This document shows, piece after piece, positions 45,346 to 57,559 of a stretch of 64,000 nucleotides of DNA. The translations under genes and the position numbers were made by a program. Positions within the stretch are counted from its first letter, which is position 1. The number at the start of each line of letters is the position of its first letter. The stretch is from NCBI GenBank assembly GCA_963662175.1, contig OY759218.1, positions 48,615,427-48,679,426 of the forward strand, read 5' to 3'. The notes under the pieces are model-generated. The model ran no database searches and was not told the DNA's origin. It saw nothing but the letters and a program-made list of their open reading frames with translations. The stretch is from Aradus depressus (Eukaryota > Arthropoda > Insecta > Hemiptera > Aradidae).

Positions 45346-48267
45346 TGAGAGAAATACAAAGTTGGAGTAAAAAGTTTAAAATAATAATTCACAATTGTAA
45401 ACAAAAATGTTTGTTGTCAAAAGTGGAATTTACTTTATAAATTAGGTTTCCAAATTACCTACACATCTCACTGTCATATATAATAAAGTCATATTTTAAA
45501 TTTTGGAACTTTTCACACTTTTATTCTTATAAATAAAATTACTTTAGAACCATAGAACACATTTTTTTCGTCAGAATCTATAACAAGAGATTGTTGTACA
45601 ATCTCAAATTTTCCTTTTCATCTATTATTTAACCCTAGGCTTTGAGGCACTAAAATATTTAATTTTATGATGTTTAATATTTTAGAATTCTTCATTGAAG
45701 CTACAGTTTAAAATCATTAATAATTTCTGCATATATATTTTTACTATAAGAAAATATTATAGTATTCTGCTGGGTCATTTTTCAAACGCTGTTTTTTTTT
45801 TTTGTTTTTTTTGTAACAATGCACTTCATTTGTTTTTTACACAAATAAACAGCGTTTCCTCATATTTTAAATCTTTACAAATAATAGATCAATAAAATTA
45901 AGGAATAATCATTATTTTTTATTATTTTAATTTCTGTTTTATAAGCCAGTTTTCTGTTGTTAGAACGATTAAGTATGGAATTACGTTTTGTTTAATTTGA
46001 ATTTTTATTTTTTATTTTTAGTTTCAACCGCTGTTATATTTTTTCTTAGTTAATCAACGATATTAACCTTTTTTCACACAAACAAAGAGTATTTTATTCA
46101 TATTTTAAATCTGTTATATTAATAATAATGTAGATCAATGAAATTCAGAATCATTGTTTTCTATTATTATAATTTTAATTAAAGTCTAAAAGTATTTAAA
46201 ATGAAATATTAAAACAGAAAATATGAAACATTATAATATATTTTTTTATAATGAAGTGTATATGCGTGCGGAGGAGTGGTTGTTAGCAGGAGTGCAGTCA
46301 TGCTTGGCTGCCCGGAAAATCGTTTTTTCCCACATTATCTGTTAACACCCAATTACAACATTTTTATATCTTTTTAATTGCCCTTTTATTAAACCATTTA
46401 AAGAGTAAATCTTCACACCTCTATTTCATAGAGTCCGCACTCATTTTTATTAAGTACTTAATCATTTTAAAAAAATTAAAATTCGTAACAATAAAAAATT
46501 ATTTTAAGATAAAAATAATAATTATGATAATAAATGCAATTGTACTGAAAATTTTAAATTGCCTGAAAGATATTTTTCATACATTTTATATTTAAATAAT
46601 TATTTCGCAAGTTTATTGGTAAAACTTTAAACAAAGATGCCTCAATAAATATATAAATATAAATAAAAGAACCCACTTCGCAAATGATTTCTTAAATTAA
46701 ATTTTGCATAGAGAAAATTTAAAAGTTTTAAAAATGACTTAAGAACTGTACCAATGGAACGTGGCTTATACGTTTTTCACGATTCCAAATTTATTTTTTG
46801 AAATTATCAATCTCTTTTTCTCAAGCTTAATCATCATATTATTTTACTAGACAAAAATGTGCTTGGTCGGACTTCAAAAATTATCCACCAGCATTGAAAA
46901 AAATTATGTACAGTTTGAATTTTCATATCAAATTTAATACAGAAGAACCCTAAAAATTACAGACACTTAAGTGCGAAGTGGTTTCTTTACTTCTCAATTT
47001 TTTATTATTACTTTTTACCGTAGATGAGTAAATACAATTACATAAAAATTTAAATAAAACCTTTTTTAAATTGTATTTAAGTATGTAAATATTAAAACAT
47101 TTTATATGTGATAATTTCAGAAAAAAATTGCTGGACTTATAGAATTTAAACCAATATTTCAATGAAAATAAAAATAAAGATCCGTCCTTTGCAAGCCTAT
47201 AACATTATTATTATATATTTTATAATTTTTATGCATGTGATCATTCAGCCGTTTCCGGCGTTGATTTTTTAATCGTTTTAAACACAAATTTAAATAAAAA
47301 TAGGATCTTTACTTCACAAATTAATTGTTAATACTTTTCTTTGTTGCCAAGTAAATAACACGAATAAAATATTGATAAATACAGGTTTTTATATATAATT
47401 TCATTGGCGAATGTGAGATTTTTAACTTTTTTTTTATATGATTAAGAATAAATTTGTCCATAAAAATAAAATATACAAAAAGGAAAGGTCCCCAAAAAAT
47501 ATTAGCATGTGGAAGGGTTGGCATACAATATATATGTATATTTATAAATATATTTATAATAGAAACATAAATAAAAAAGGGGTGTGTCAAAAAATCACCT
47601 GGGGTTTTTAGAGGACTCGGCGGTTTTGGTCCTCTCAACTCCGAAATTTTTGTAATTTTTGCTGAATTTTGCAGAGGCCAAAGGGTGGTGATGTGGTTGG
47701 GGACGGGGGATGATTTTTCAAAAATGACACAGCATCAGTCCACTGCACTATTATCACGTGATGCACTTGCACTCGGGCGGTGCATATCACAGGAACGACT
47801 GACTGCAGGTTGAAGACTGGCCTATCCTGCTATCCTGGTGTCCGTCCCCCGTACCCCCTCCTCCCTGCTGTTCCCCCCCGGGGGGGTTCTGTCCCCCCTC
47901 ACCCCCCTCAAGTCTGCCCCCACCCCTCCCTGGCGCTCTCCCCCCCCCCCCCCCTCTCTAGGCACCTTGCTACCACCCTCCCCCATTTACATAAAGGGAT
48001 TTAAAAACTTCTTTTATTCTCATTTATTTACCCTCCGTTAGACGCAATCCGGAGTGTAATGCTCGTGGATGCTATACAGATACACGTCAGGTTTCAAATA
48101 AATAAATTCAGTGCAAGCAGAAGCTGCGTAAAATTGCCTGATTTCCATTGTTGTTATTCACACTTTTTTTTCTTCCCCAGCTAAACAAAATGTATGTATT
48201 TCCAGAACTAAGGACGACACCTTAAATAAAATAAGAAAAAAATAAAAAAGTATTTTATTTCTGTTTT
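45346..48267. other. Long A+T-rich region without supported genes
   Basis: Nearly 3 kb of very A+T-rich sequence. The only distinct part is 47760-47960, which is C-rich with runs of up to about 16 C (about 47940-47955). No ORF shows protein family features and no repeat from the other families is seen. Confidence 0.4.
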
Positions 48268-48729
48268 ACTTCTCCAGCTATACGAAGTATAGGGGAATTT
48301 CTGTAATCGGTCAGAAATTCGATGCAGAGTTTTCAACGGAATTGCATGTTTTTCAACCTCCTGATTCCAAAAAAAGTCTGTGCGTGTGTACACGATAAGT
48401 CCCAATGAATGTATCGACACGAAAAAAATATATGTGTATCCAGAACCCTCTAGGTACGAAATCTATTGAATTTCAGCCAATTCGGCCAAATGGAAGAGGG
48501 CATTAGGACGGTGGCTTATGACAAAAACTCTCATAACTGCCGTTGTAGTAAACATAGTGTCATGAAATTTCATAAGTAAATTCAAAGCCCTCTAAGGATG
48601 ACACCTATTAACTTTCCGCAAAGTCGGTCGAAAGAAGGGGGGACTAGGAGAATGTAATGAATGTAACAACACAAAATTTAGTATGCGGATTTAGCAGCCA
48701 CTACGTAAGTCAAATATTAAGTTTTAGCT

Positions 48730-48783
<54 letters not shown>
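48268..48783 (-). repeat. F600 dispersed repeat ending in a long (TA)n tract
   Basis: On the minus strand the hairpin end (acttctccagctatacgaagtatagggg, split as two landmarks near 48270) and three internal units are present. The copy breaks into about 26 uninterrupted TA repeats (48732-48783) where the gaccgtttgggct box is expected. Confidence 0.75.
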
Positions 48784-48786
<3 letters not shown>

Positions 48787-49341
48787 ATACAAGAGCTACT
48801 ATACATATTTTAATCTAGAGATGATTAACACAACGCAACAAAAATAGATATATAGTAGGTATATAATATATTTTACAGAAAAATAGTACCTAACAATTTA
48901 ATGGGAGATTGAATGTTTCCCTCTGGCTGTAAAAGTTTCCAAGTAACTGGAGGAATATGAACATATTATGTTGGAGCTAATACGGTATTTAGTGTAGCAG
49001 GGAGGCTGGGGGGGGAGGGGGGGGGGGGGAGGTGTAGCAGGGAGGCTGGGTTGAGTTGGGCTACAAACAACTCACGACCTATGTCCAGGATCGTGAGTCG
49101 AGCTAATCACATTCTGAATATCTGATGGAGAGGAGCAAGTGCAGCCTCCGCTAGCAGGTGGATCCAGCCAGTGTTGCCAGGCGCGGATCTGTGAGGGGGA
49201 TCCGGATAATTACTTTCCTCAAGTGGTGGACAACTACCCTTAGGGGTCAGATGTCCTTCATATTGGGTCCTGGATTCACTTGTTTTCTTTATATTTTTTA
49301 TAAAGTTTTTCACAATATCTCTTCAAAAATGTTAAGTATCA
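48784..49341. other. Unassigned region with G-rich tracts
   Basis: 'gtagcagggaggctggg' occurs twice (48995 and 49034) around a G-rich run (49010-49030) with potential to form a G-quadruplex. 49100-49270 is G+C-richer and unassigned. Confidence 0.4.
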
Positions 49342-49485
49342 TTACACAGATAGTTATTGTGGTTTTTGAGTTGAGCCCCCTCCCCTTAAACCGAGTCGAC
49401 TGAAAATTGTTGTCCATATGAGGTATCGGATTCACGCATAAAAGTTCGTGTCGGTGTGTTTATTACCTTGGTTATTGAAATCTCT
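49342..49485 (+). repeat. F600 internal fragment
   Basis: One internal unit is recognised ('gttattgtggtttttgagtt', 'gactgaaaattgttgtcc', 'aaaagttcgtgtcggtgtg'). Confidence 0.55.
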
Positions 49486-49489
49486 CCTT

Positions 49490-50271
49490 TTCCCCTCCTC
49501 TCAAATTAATTTCCTACTGGCATTACTGGATATATGAAAGTAATATGTTGGCTTAAGCGGTTTTATTGCACAACTCTGTTATTTGTTTCATTGCACAACT
49601 CTGCAAATGACTTTCTTATACACAATAGTGCCAGTATGAAATGAATTGAGAAGGAGGGAGGGGGAAGGAGAGTGATCTGTGCAAAGGCATAAGAAAGTGT
49701 TATGGCCAAATCACATATATTTGGGTTAGGTTGGGTTTTATGACTCATGCCCGGGCTTTAACTACGAGGTCATATCTCCTACTACCAGAGCGCTCTTTCG
49801 TCACTCTGGTGGACATGAGCCCGACTCTACTATGGGAGTCCTAAATTTTGCCTACCCTAAATTCACATATATTTTTTTTTTTCTTTATTTTTTATCCTTT
49901 TTAACAAAAATTTACCAATAATAAGTAGATATTTTAAAATTAATTACTATGCTTTACAATTTATACATTAGGTACTAGAAAGATACTTTATGGAAATTTA
50001 TTGTACATTCTTTGGGGCGTTATAACCTAATATTAGTCCCATCTCAAATCTAAGGCAACACATGCGATTGAAAATTTAATAAGAAACATTTTTGATAAGA
50101 ACAGATTTTTCGATAGCACTAAACGTTTTTGCATAAATCAATCAAACGTAAAAAAAAACATGGGTTTCTAAACGATACACTAGGACGGTTTTAGGTATGT
50201 ATCTCGCAAACCGGGCAACCTTCAGAAGATGATATTTTATCTAAAATGTGCCTCTCACTTTTATCTACCAC
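49490..50271 (+). repeat. K dispersed repeat, 5' two-thirds, with nested SINE
   Basis: The inverted-repeat module (49490-49722) carries an internal partial duplication ('tttcattgcacaactctg'). The linker and K body follow to 50271. A truncated SINE interrupts it at 49723-49862 and an hAT-like element abuts it at 50272. The K 3' end resumes at 52116-52235 ('aactcgatctcggac', 'gattacaataaatcc', 'aagtataagaaagtaaa'). Confidence 0.75.
49723..49862 (-). mobile_element. 5'-truncated SINE with TTAGG-like tail and 12-bp target duplication
   Basis: On the minus strand 140 bp of SINE 3' sequence end in 'catgagtcataaaa' plus cccaacctaaccc. tcacatatattt lies on both sides (49711-49722 and 49863-49874). 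The duplicated target is the end of the K inverted-repeat module. Low divergence suggests a young copy. Confidence 0.9.
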
Positions 50272-50347
50272 CAGTGGCGGATTAAGCTTCTGCGGGGCCC
50301 TAGGTGATTGCAAATGTGGGGCCCCCCACATTATATAAATAGGTACC

Positions 50348-50811
50348 TATCTAAAATAAGTATATTCTATCTTATAGAAACATTTAATTATAAATTAACA
50401 TACATTTTTTAGTATCTAAAATAATTAGGTGTAACATTAACATGATATCCAACATTTTTTTTTTATTTTCGTCTTCAATATTAATACTTATGTCTAATCA
50501 ATATATGAACTGAAAATGTCTAACTATTGAACCCTCCAGTTCATTATATTTATTGTTAAACATCTGTAAGGTCCATTTCTTTCATAATATTTAACTAATT
50601 ATTATTTTTATTATTTTATTTGTAGTGATTTTTCATTTTTATAATTATTGATATTGTTTAATATTAATTAATTCGTTAGGAATTATCAGTGGTCACATGG
50701 GATACTGATTGGCCATAGGTACGTTTTAAAATGTATAACGAAAATATTAAATTATATTGGATATCATGTTATTGACATAATCTATAAGATAGAATATACT
50801 TATTTTAGATA
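50348..50811. repeat. Foldback block inside the hAT-like element
   Basis: tatctaaaataagtatattc continuing to ttctatcttatag at the left is exactly inverted at 50782-50811. A second inner pair ('aacatgatatccaa' at about 50440 and 'ttggatatcatgtt' at about 50757) is also inverted. Confidence 0.75.
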
Positions 50812-51654
50812 TAAATATAATGTGACATAGTGTTAATAACTCAATATTATTGTTGTTTTTATAGTTTAAGGATTGTATATCAATCTTTATATAATAAATT
50901 TTGTTTAATTTCTCAGATAAAGGTATTAAAAATTCATTTTTAAATGTTTAACATACGAGTACGTAAGCTTTTAAGGAAATTCATGGGTTGGTAATTCAAA
51001 CATACAGGGAACTGAAGCCCGACCGCAACCGCCTGGATTAGAGTTATTTCAAATACCTACAGCTATTTCTGCAACCGACCACATATATTTGTATTTATTT
51101 AAGTATATACTTATGTATATTCACTAACCTGTTTGTACTAATACTCTGCCTTCTGGATAAAAAATATATTATGTATCAAGACAAGTTAGTTACATAACTA
51201 TCAGCGTGAACAACAAAAAATTGTTGGAGAAATATTCTTTTTATGAAAATTATTGCATCATGTATCAGAAATTAATTAGATAAATTATGCTCTATCCATA
51301 AATGGAATATATTATTTGTAAGCACCGCTTAGAACTAATCTGAATTGCACAGATAATTACTAATACATTCGATTATTTATTTATTAAATAGATGTATGGT
51401 TGATCGTTGAAACATATTTTTTTTACTTTCAGGCACTCAGCTTAGATAATTTATTTCTTTATGATTTATTCTCTTTATTTAGGTATGAAAAAATTGACAT
51501 GAAATTCGTTCTATCGAAAGCTACCTAGTCTACCTGGTTCCGAAATGTTTACTTATACCGAGGGGGCGGATAAGTAACCTACCATTTCTATGACTTTAAA
51601 ATCATTGAAAATTTCAACTTATTTCTGCATTTATCAAATTTAAAATTACTAACT

Positions 51655-51980
51655 GGGCCGTCCTTCTGATGGGTAGTATGAAATGGCTCTACAAAGCTCA
51701 AGTTCGCAGATTCGAAACCCGGCCGAAGCCCTTAGTTTAGTTTATCTAGGAGCACGCCATCCTCCGGATGTGACGTAAGGCGATGGTCCCGAGCCTGTAG
51801 GATGTCAGATACTCTTTAAAGACCCCTACCCTCAGTGAATAAAAATTTAGAGTAGGCATAATTTAGGAATCTCATAGTAGAGTCCGGCTCATGACCAACA
51901 GAGTGACGAAAGAGCGCTCTGGTAGTAGGCGATATGACCTTGTAGTTAAAACCCGAGGGTGAGTCATAATAACTAACTGA
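51655..51980 (+). mobile_element. tRNA-derived SINE, near full length, degraded head
   Basis: The B-box region (agattcgaaacccggccgaa), the body and the aataactaact tail are clear. The A-box region has decayed. It lies within the hAT-like element. Confidence 0.85.
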
Positions 51981-52235
51981 GCAGATAACGTTACTAATCT
52001 TACGTTACTAACCGAACATTATATTATATAACTATATATATCATATAGTTATAATATATCATGCCACTGTGGAAAATTGTTTGCCCCCAAAAAAATGTTT
52101 GTTCCGGCGCCACTGGACATATGTAATGGTAACTACGGGAGACTTTGAAACGTGAAATTCTGTTGAAAACTCGATCTCGGACTTTTGTATGATTACAATA
52201 AATCCCTATATTAAAAGTATAAGAAAGTAAAAATG

Positions 52236-53112
52236 AACGTAACGAGAGATTTTATTTATTTTATTATAATGGAGAGAGAGATTGAGGAAGGTATGTGTTT
52301 GTGGTGAGAAGTGTCTGAAACCTGTTTAATGTAATGGGACCTGCCAGCCTGAGCTTTCCGGATTTTTCTTTTTGGGCGCCCCCCTCAAACTGGTCCAGGG
52401 GGAAAGGGAGGGGGGAGAAATTGGGTAGGCGGTGGGTGACTTCCGGTTCTGGTCAGCCTTCATCACGTGACCCACTATACAGATACTGGAGGTCAAGTGG
52501 ATTGGAAACGGTGCTATCAACATGGCGTCAAAAACGCTTCCTTAAGAGTTCAAGTCGTTTTCTGGAACATTTTTCTAAATAACCTAATTATTTTTATTTA
52601 AAAAAGAAAATTGTTGAAATAAAAGTTGTAGTGCAGTAGATTACGATAAACTTGAGTTTTCTGGGTACTTGTGTGTTTTATCCAAGCAGTGCGATGACAT
52701 TCTTTCGACACACCAGTTTCAAAGTGCCTTAAAGTTCTTTAAAGGGTCTGAAATGGTTTTAAAGGGTCGTGAAAGAATTCAATGTCTTTTAAACTGCTAA
52801 AGCGTAGTAATAATAGACTTCCCGACACATGTCTGGCGTAGGCAAATGCAGGATACAACGAATGTAACATAACCTGACACGAACCAAACACCTGGAAGGT
52901 TACACGACGTTATTTATTTCAGAATGTTCATCTACAGTGTTCTTTTTTATTGTTGCCCTGGTTTGGTAGATATTTGCAAAAAAACAACTCTTTTTTTGCT
53001 CAAGTATAATAAAAATGATATAAATTTAAATTATTATTTATAACTACGTCATTGCTCTGGTAGGTAGATAGATATATTTAGAGGGTTGTTGTGTACACCG
53101 AATGCTCTTATC
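52236..53112. other. Unassigned region with G+C-rich stretch
   Basis: 52326-52520 is unusually G+C-rich for this window and includes TCACGTGA. A short frame starts at CAACATGGCG near 52520 but ends after eight codons. It could be a promoter or first-exon fragment, or a repeat piece. The sequence does not decide. Confidence 0.3.
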
Positions 53113-53290
53113 CCTTCCCTGTTAGCTCTAGAGTGGGTGTCCTAAATTTTGCGTCTACCAAGGTTTAGTTACCTAAGATAGGGTTTTTTAAAGAGTATCT
53201 GACGTCGCACAGTCTTGAGACCATTTCTTAACGTCCCATCCGATGGATGGCGTGCTCAAGGTTTTTACCTTCCATATAAAAAAAAAGCTT
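53113..53290 (-). mobile_element. tRNA-derived SINE, internal fragment
   Basis: The middle of the SINE is seen on the minus strand ('aaccttgagcacgccatcc', 'catcggatgggacgttaag', 'ctctagagctaac' end). Head and tail are missing. Confidence 0.75.
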
Positions 53291-53385
53291 AAGGACTGGA
53301 TATCTCCAGTTGCAGTCGCCTGTTAACAAGGATGGTCTATTGCAGTGGTCGGCAAACTCATTAGACAACAGAGCCAAATATGCCA

Positions 53386-53550
53386 GAGGGCGCCAGTAGC
53401 TCAGTTATAGTGTGCTTGCTTACTGAGATGAAGATCGCGGGTTCAAAACCTTGCCGAGACCCTAAGTTTTTTTTTCTCCAGGAGGTTTCATCTTTCGGAT
53501 GAAATGCTGGTGCCGAGCCTGGACGATGCCAGGTACTTGTTAAAGAACTT
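53386..53550 (+). mobile_element. SINE 5' half with best-preserved tRNA-like head
   Basis: GGGCGCCAGTAGCTCAGTTA gives a good pol III A box and GGGTTCAAAACC the B-box position. The gcttgcttactgag anticodon-arm region lies between them. The copy stops at 'gccaggtacttgttaaaga'. It sits between the two copies of the hAT terminal sequence. Confidence 0.85.
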
Positions 53551-53702
53551 AAGTCAGTGGTCGGCAAACTCATTAGTCAACAGAGCCAAATATCAACAGT
53601 ACAACGATTGAAATTTCTTTTGAGAGCCAACATTTTTAAACTTAAACTATATAGGTAGGTACATTGTTATTAACTTAATTAGGGTACTCCTAAGCTGGCC
53701 TT

Positions 53703-53893
53703 TGCTAAAAACGTCCTCAATCTGATTGAGTTACGTTCGCTGAGGTCGACCCCTTCCAACTCTGCCATCAACACTCGTCTTATATACTTATTTCGTCTAT
53801 CTCCTTTCGTTCATCCTCTCTATAGGTCCAAACCATCTCAACATACCTTTCTCAATCCTCGACACTACATCTTCTTTCACTCCACAACGCTCC
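53703..53893 (-). pseudogene. LINE C-terminal remnant inside the hAT-like element
   Basis: One minus-strand frame reads RIEKGMLRWFGPIERM, then VYKTSVDGRVGRGRPQRT, with four in-frame stops. This is the C-terminal region shared by endonuclease-reverse transcriptase LINEs (LRWFGHVERM...GRGRPxRxW). It is too short and broken to function. Confidence 0.8.
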
Positions 53894-54420
53894 CTAAAAT
53901 TAACTTAATGAACTTTACTTAATAAGTCTTAGTTAAACTATAGGTGCGTTGAATGAAACTTGATATCGTACTTAATAACGATATTATTTATTGATAAAAT
54001 TAAATCATGACAATGACTGACAAACACTAATGTGAACATTGCCTTGTATCTCCTTGGGAAGTTTGGGTAAGTCAGGTTTGTATGTTGTTGTTTTTAATTT
54101 TAGGCACGATTTTCATCAATAGCCGACTTCTCAATTTTCTCTTGATAAGGTTCATGCTTGAAAATGATTGTTCGCATGAATATATAGACCCGAATAAGGA
54201 AAAAACAGCAAACGCTATAGTTTTTTCAGCTGAATACTATTCCTGATAAAAACACATAAACACCAACTTAGTATGTAAAAATAGAAATAAGAAAACCAGT
54301 CATCACGAAGTTTCAATCGCACTGTACGTGCGCCCCCGCATGTGGTATTTTGTGGAAGAGCCACACTCAAGGGGCCAAAGAGCCGCATGTGGCTCGCGAG
54401 CCGAGGTTTGCCGACCACTG

Positions 54421-55564
54421 GTCAAGTAGATAGCAGGTAGGAGCCCTGAACCAAAGATACTCGGTTAGAATCATGATATGTGGTGAAGAGTGGGTGATAA
54501 AGGAGAGGGTGGGGTAGCACCCTCTAGTTAGTCGTACTCCCACTGCCGAGAGAGACGGTGATAAAAAAAGAATGATAATAACAAAAAATAAATATTATTG
54601 ATAAAATAACAAATCGATATCGATGTATGACGAATGTGAGATGATGGGGAGAGAGCGGTGGGAGGCAAGACAGACTGGTGTCATTCATACTCCCGCACCT
54701 GTGAGGTGTTGGCCATTCAAAAAAAATGATATACCGTGAAGAAGACTTTTTGGGGGAATAAAAATAAAGAAATAATAATAAGAGGGTAAGAGAGAAAGGC
54801 GGTGGTAAAAATAAAAACATTAAAAAAATAAATAAATATGTAAAAAATTGAAATTTAAGATATTCGATTATACCCTCTATCGCCCCAGCACTTAAAATTA
54901 AGAACAAGTAAAATAATTAAAATGTTTACTCTTGCTTCATACATATAATATATAAAAATAAAATTCGCCACAAACAAAACGTTCCATTTGAAGTTGGTAA
55001 AAATATCAGACATCCCCTTCAGATATTAGCTGCGAAACACATCAAAGCGTTGTAACATATTGACATGCATAAGTTTACAGTGTCTTATTACCATACGCTT
55101 CAGAGGCGTTAAAAAAATGTGTTCTATTACTAAGAATATATCCTCCAAATATGGTGCCGTTACTAATACACGCCTGGGAGATGTATAAAAATGTACATCT
55201 ATTACTAACAACACGCCTCTGGAACCAGGTAAGTTTTGGAAAAAAATAATTCATTCCCCTCAATTACATCCGACAGCTCAACTGACAGTACCCTGAGATC
55301 AGGGTGGAGGGGGGGGGGGGGGGGGGGGTGGGGTGAAACTCGAAGAGAAAATCGTGGGACTAGATGGTAGTTGGTGGAAGAGATTACTGGCACATTGGGG
55401 CGCCACAGTCAACCCCAACATGTACTGGTACGGCCTACAAGATATCTAAATACCAACTATACAGTATCTTGCGCCACATTTGATATTCTTTATCGGTAAC
55501 TCCACTTCATTTTTGTGTTTTTTAGTGATTTAGTTTTCATTAAATCCACATCTTTGCTATCGTC
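54421..55564. other. Unassigned region with long poly-G tract
   Basis: Mostly A+T-rich sequence without repeat family matches. A tract of about 20 G in near-unbroken runs occurs at 55304-55334 and could form a G-quadruplex. An open frame on the minus strand (54524-54907) is low-complexity, rich in Phe, Leu and Ser, and has no domain. Confidence 0.4.
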
Positions 55565-56215
55565 GCTTCTCAGTTCCATCATCCAGACACCTCCAAAAAC
55601 TCCTGATATCCCTTCAGTCCTGGTACAAAAAGTGTAGAGTGAAGGTGAACCGCAAGAAGTCAGTTCACATCGTCTTCACCTTCAGTCGAAAATATCTGCC
55701 CTCAAGTGTACCTTAACAACTATCCCATCTCTTCAAAAAACGAAGTCCGCTATCTAGGCCTCATACTCGACGAATGACTTACTTGGAATCCTCATACTCG
55801 TTCCTTTTGGTCTCGACCAAAAGACAAGAAATGAACACACGTTATAAACTGCTACTAAGACTACTAGACAAAGAATCAAAATGTTAAATTATCTTTGAAA
55901 ACAAAACGATTTATATACAACGCAGTATTCAAACCTTACGGACTTGAACTCAGGGGTTCTACAAGGCTTCCCATCTTCAGCGCATCCATTCCCTTCGATC
56001 CAAAAACCTTCCTATACAATCCTTCTCCAACAAAACTCTTCACACTGATCTTAACGTACCTTTTGTCACCTTGGATAAATCCAAGTATATCCTCTCTTAG
56101 TTCCCACAATAATCCTCTAGCCCATACACTCTATTCTGCCACACTTACCCAACGACGGCTTAAGCATCAATGGCCTAGAGACCTCCTTAGCAACAGCAGT
56201 GACAGTGATTAGTTA
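55565..56215 (+). pseudogene. Jockey-like LINE reverse transcriptase, 3' remnant
   Basis: Translation in several frames gives LLISLQSWYKKCRVKVNRKK, EVRYLGLILDE followed by a stop and LTWNPHT, KTKRFIYNAVFKPYGLELRG, then a C-terminal QRRLKHQWPRDL segment. These are the thumb and connector blocks of Jockey-clade enzymes in the correct order. At least three frame changes and a stop are present. The spacing suggests this is a different copy from that at 21.5 kb. Confidence 0.85.
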
Positions 56216-56305
56216 CAAATGAGAGTAACTCAGTGACTATGGACTGTGTCACCACTGGGTGATTTCTCCCCTCTTGACATTTTGACATTGCCATTATCTC
56301 TCCCT

Positions 56306-56662
56306 TTTTTTTTTTTTTTTCTTCCGAGGGCTGATTGTATTACCGCGGTCAGAGTAGGCCTATTGTGTGTCCTGTGTGTGTTGGTCCCTACAGCAGCCTT
56401 GTATCTTTAATAAAGTCCAGGATTCTGCTGCAGGTTCCCTCGATTACCTGCTTCTCCGGTTCCGTTATGGCTGACCCGAAGCAGTAAAATCTTCTGCTTT
56501 CTAGTGCCCCGCACTGGCTTAGAATATGTATGGAGTCTCATTTTCCTCGTCACATTTCCTGCACAGAGGGCTTCTAGCGATGCCCATATTGTGAAGGTGT
56601 TTGTTCATATGATAGTGTCCTGTGATCATCCCTGTCATAGCTCTTAGATCCATTCTGCTCAT
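56306..56662 (-). pseudogene. I/R1-like LINE 3' end: RNase H-side CCHC region, 3' UTR and poly-A
   Basis: On the minus strand MSRMDLRAMTGMITGHYHMN, then HLHNMGIARSPLCRKCDEEN, then a stop and EKQVIEGTCSRILDFIKDTR precede a terminal stop at 56388-56390. The block order LTGH...HL...MGI...CR.C.EE.ET is that of I/R1-type LINE C-termini. About 70 bp of 3' UTR end in an A-run (56306-56322 on the minus strand). The end is therefore a genuine insertion end, though the protein is broken. Confidence 0.82.
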
Positions 56663-57559
56663 AGATTCCTGATTGCCCGGTCCTCGGTGTATTGATCTCT
56701 CCCTTAGTACATTTGCTTGTTGTATATATTTTTTATTCAGTTGTATACATCTATTGTAAATTTAAAAAGAGTTTTCAATAAGTTTGAGTGAAACTGTGGC
56801 ACCTTCAACATTTTAATATTGATTTTTCATTTTAATAGTGAATAAATATTTGTATACAACGTGGTTTAGTACTTGTAACTTTCAATGAATCCTTGAGAGA
56901 ACGTTTCTCGTTGTATATTTTCGATTTTGTATTATTGTTCATCACTAAAATTTATACTAGCAGATAATCGTTGTATGTTGCACGAGAGACCTGGTTATTT
57001 CCTTGTTTTGTGAATAATAGATAATTATTTTCCTCGTAATCATTCAATTGTATGAGTTTTTTTTTGTTGTTTATTTCCATTTTCTGAACGAAAACATATT
57101 TAGGTAATAATTAATGTACTTAGAATCATATACTTTTTGTTTTGCTTTGTCTAAGAGCTCGTTACACATCTCTAAGATTAAACCATCATTTGTGTTCTAA
57201 GCTCGTATTCCTCCCAAAGAAATGATAATGTTTGTAAAATTAGAAATGAAACATTTAAATTCTTTCAAAACATTATCTTTGGTGTGTGGGACGATTCAAT
57301 AGAATATTTTTGCTGTCCCGGTTAGAAAATGTTATTTTCATCATACAGATGAGTAACGACCGCAAAGGGTTAAAAGAAAAAGAAAAGTATTTTAGATACA
57401 TATTTATTGCCACTTGATATTGAATTAATTTAACAACACATACAAAATAATGCAAAATTTACAGATTTTCATGAAATTTGAAATGTAACATCCTGAGCCC
57501 GATTGAAAAATAGGGTACCCCTCTTGTTCAGAGACTCAGCGCGAATTCGAAATCATATC
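56663..57559. other. Unassigned A+T-rich region
   Basis: No repeat or gene is recognised beyond about 40 bp that may continue the LINE upstream of 56662. Confidence 0.35.

Larger units (their letters stand above)
50272..52115. mobile_element. hAT-like non-autonomous element, 1.84 kb
   Basis: The ends CAGTGGCGGATTAAGC and (inverted) CAGTGGCGCCGGAAC share the CAGTGGCG start typical of hAT elements. The interior is A+T-rich with a foldback block (50348-50811) and a nested SINE (51655-51980). No transposase ORF is present. An 8-bp target duplication is not evident (tctaccac on the left, gacatatg on the right), and the K sequence on the two sides is not contiguous. A deletion accompanied or followed insertion. 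Confidence 0.65.
53343..54420. mobile_element. hAT-like element with CAGTGGTCGGCAAAC termini
   Basis: CAGTGGTCGGCAAAC begins at 53343 and again at 53556, and its inverse ends at 54420. The inner 'ggctctttggccccttgag' and 'gagccgcatgtggctcgcga' boxes before the right end are typical of hAT-derived repeats. No transposase is found. The first 37 bp are present twice, on either side of a SINE head fragment. The interior holds a LINE fragment. No clear 8-bp target duplication is seen. Confidence 0.75.

Noticed and set aside
52500..52560. Host gene start (CAACATGGCG with a G+C-rich upstream region)
   Set aside because: The frame closes after eight codons. No splice-linked continuation can be supported by eye. 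Kept only as an unassigned G+C-rich region.
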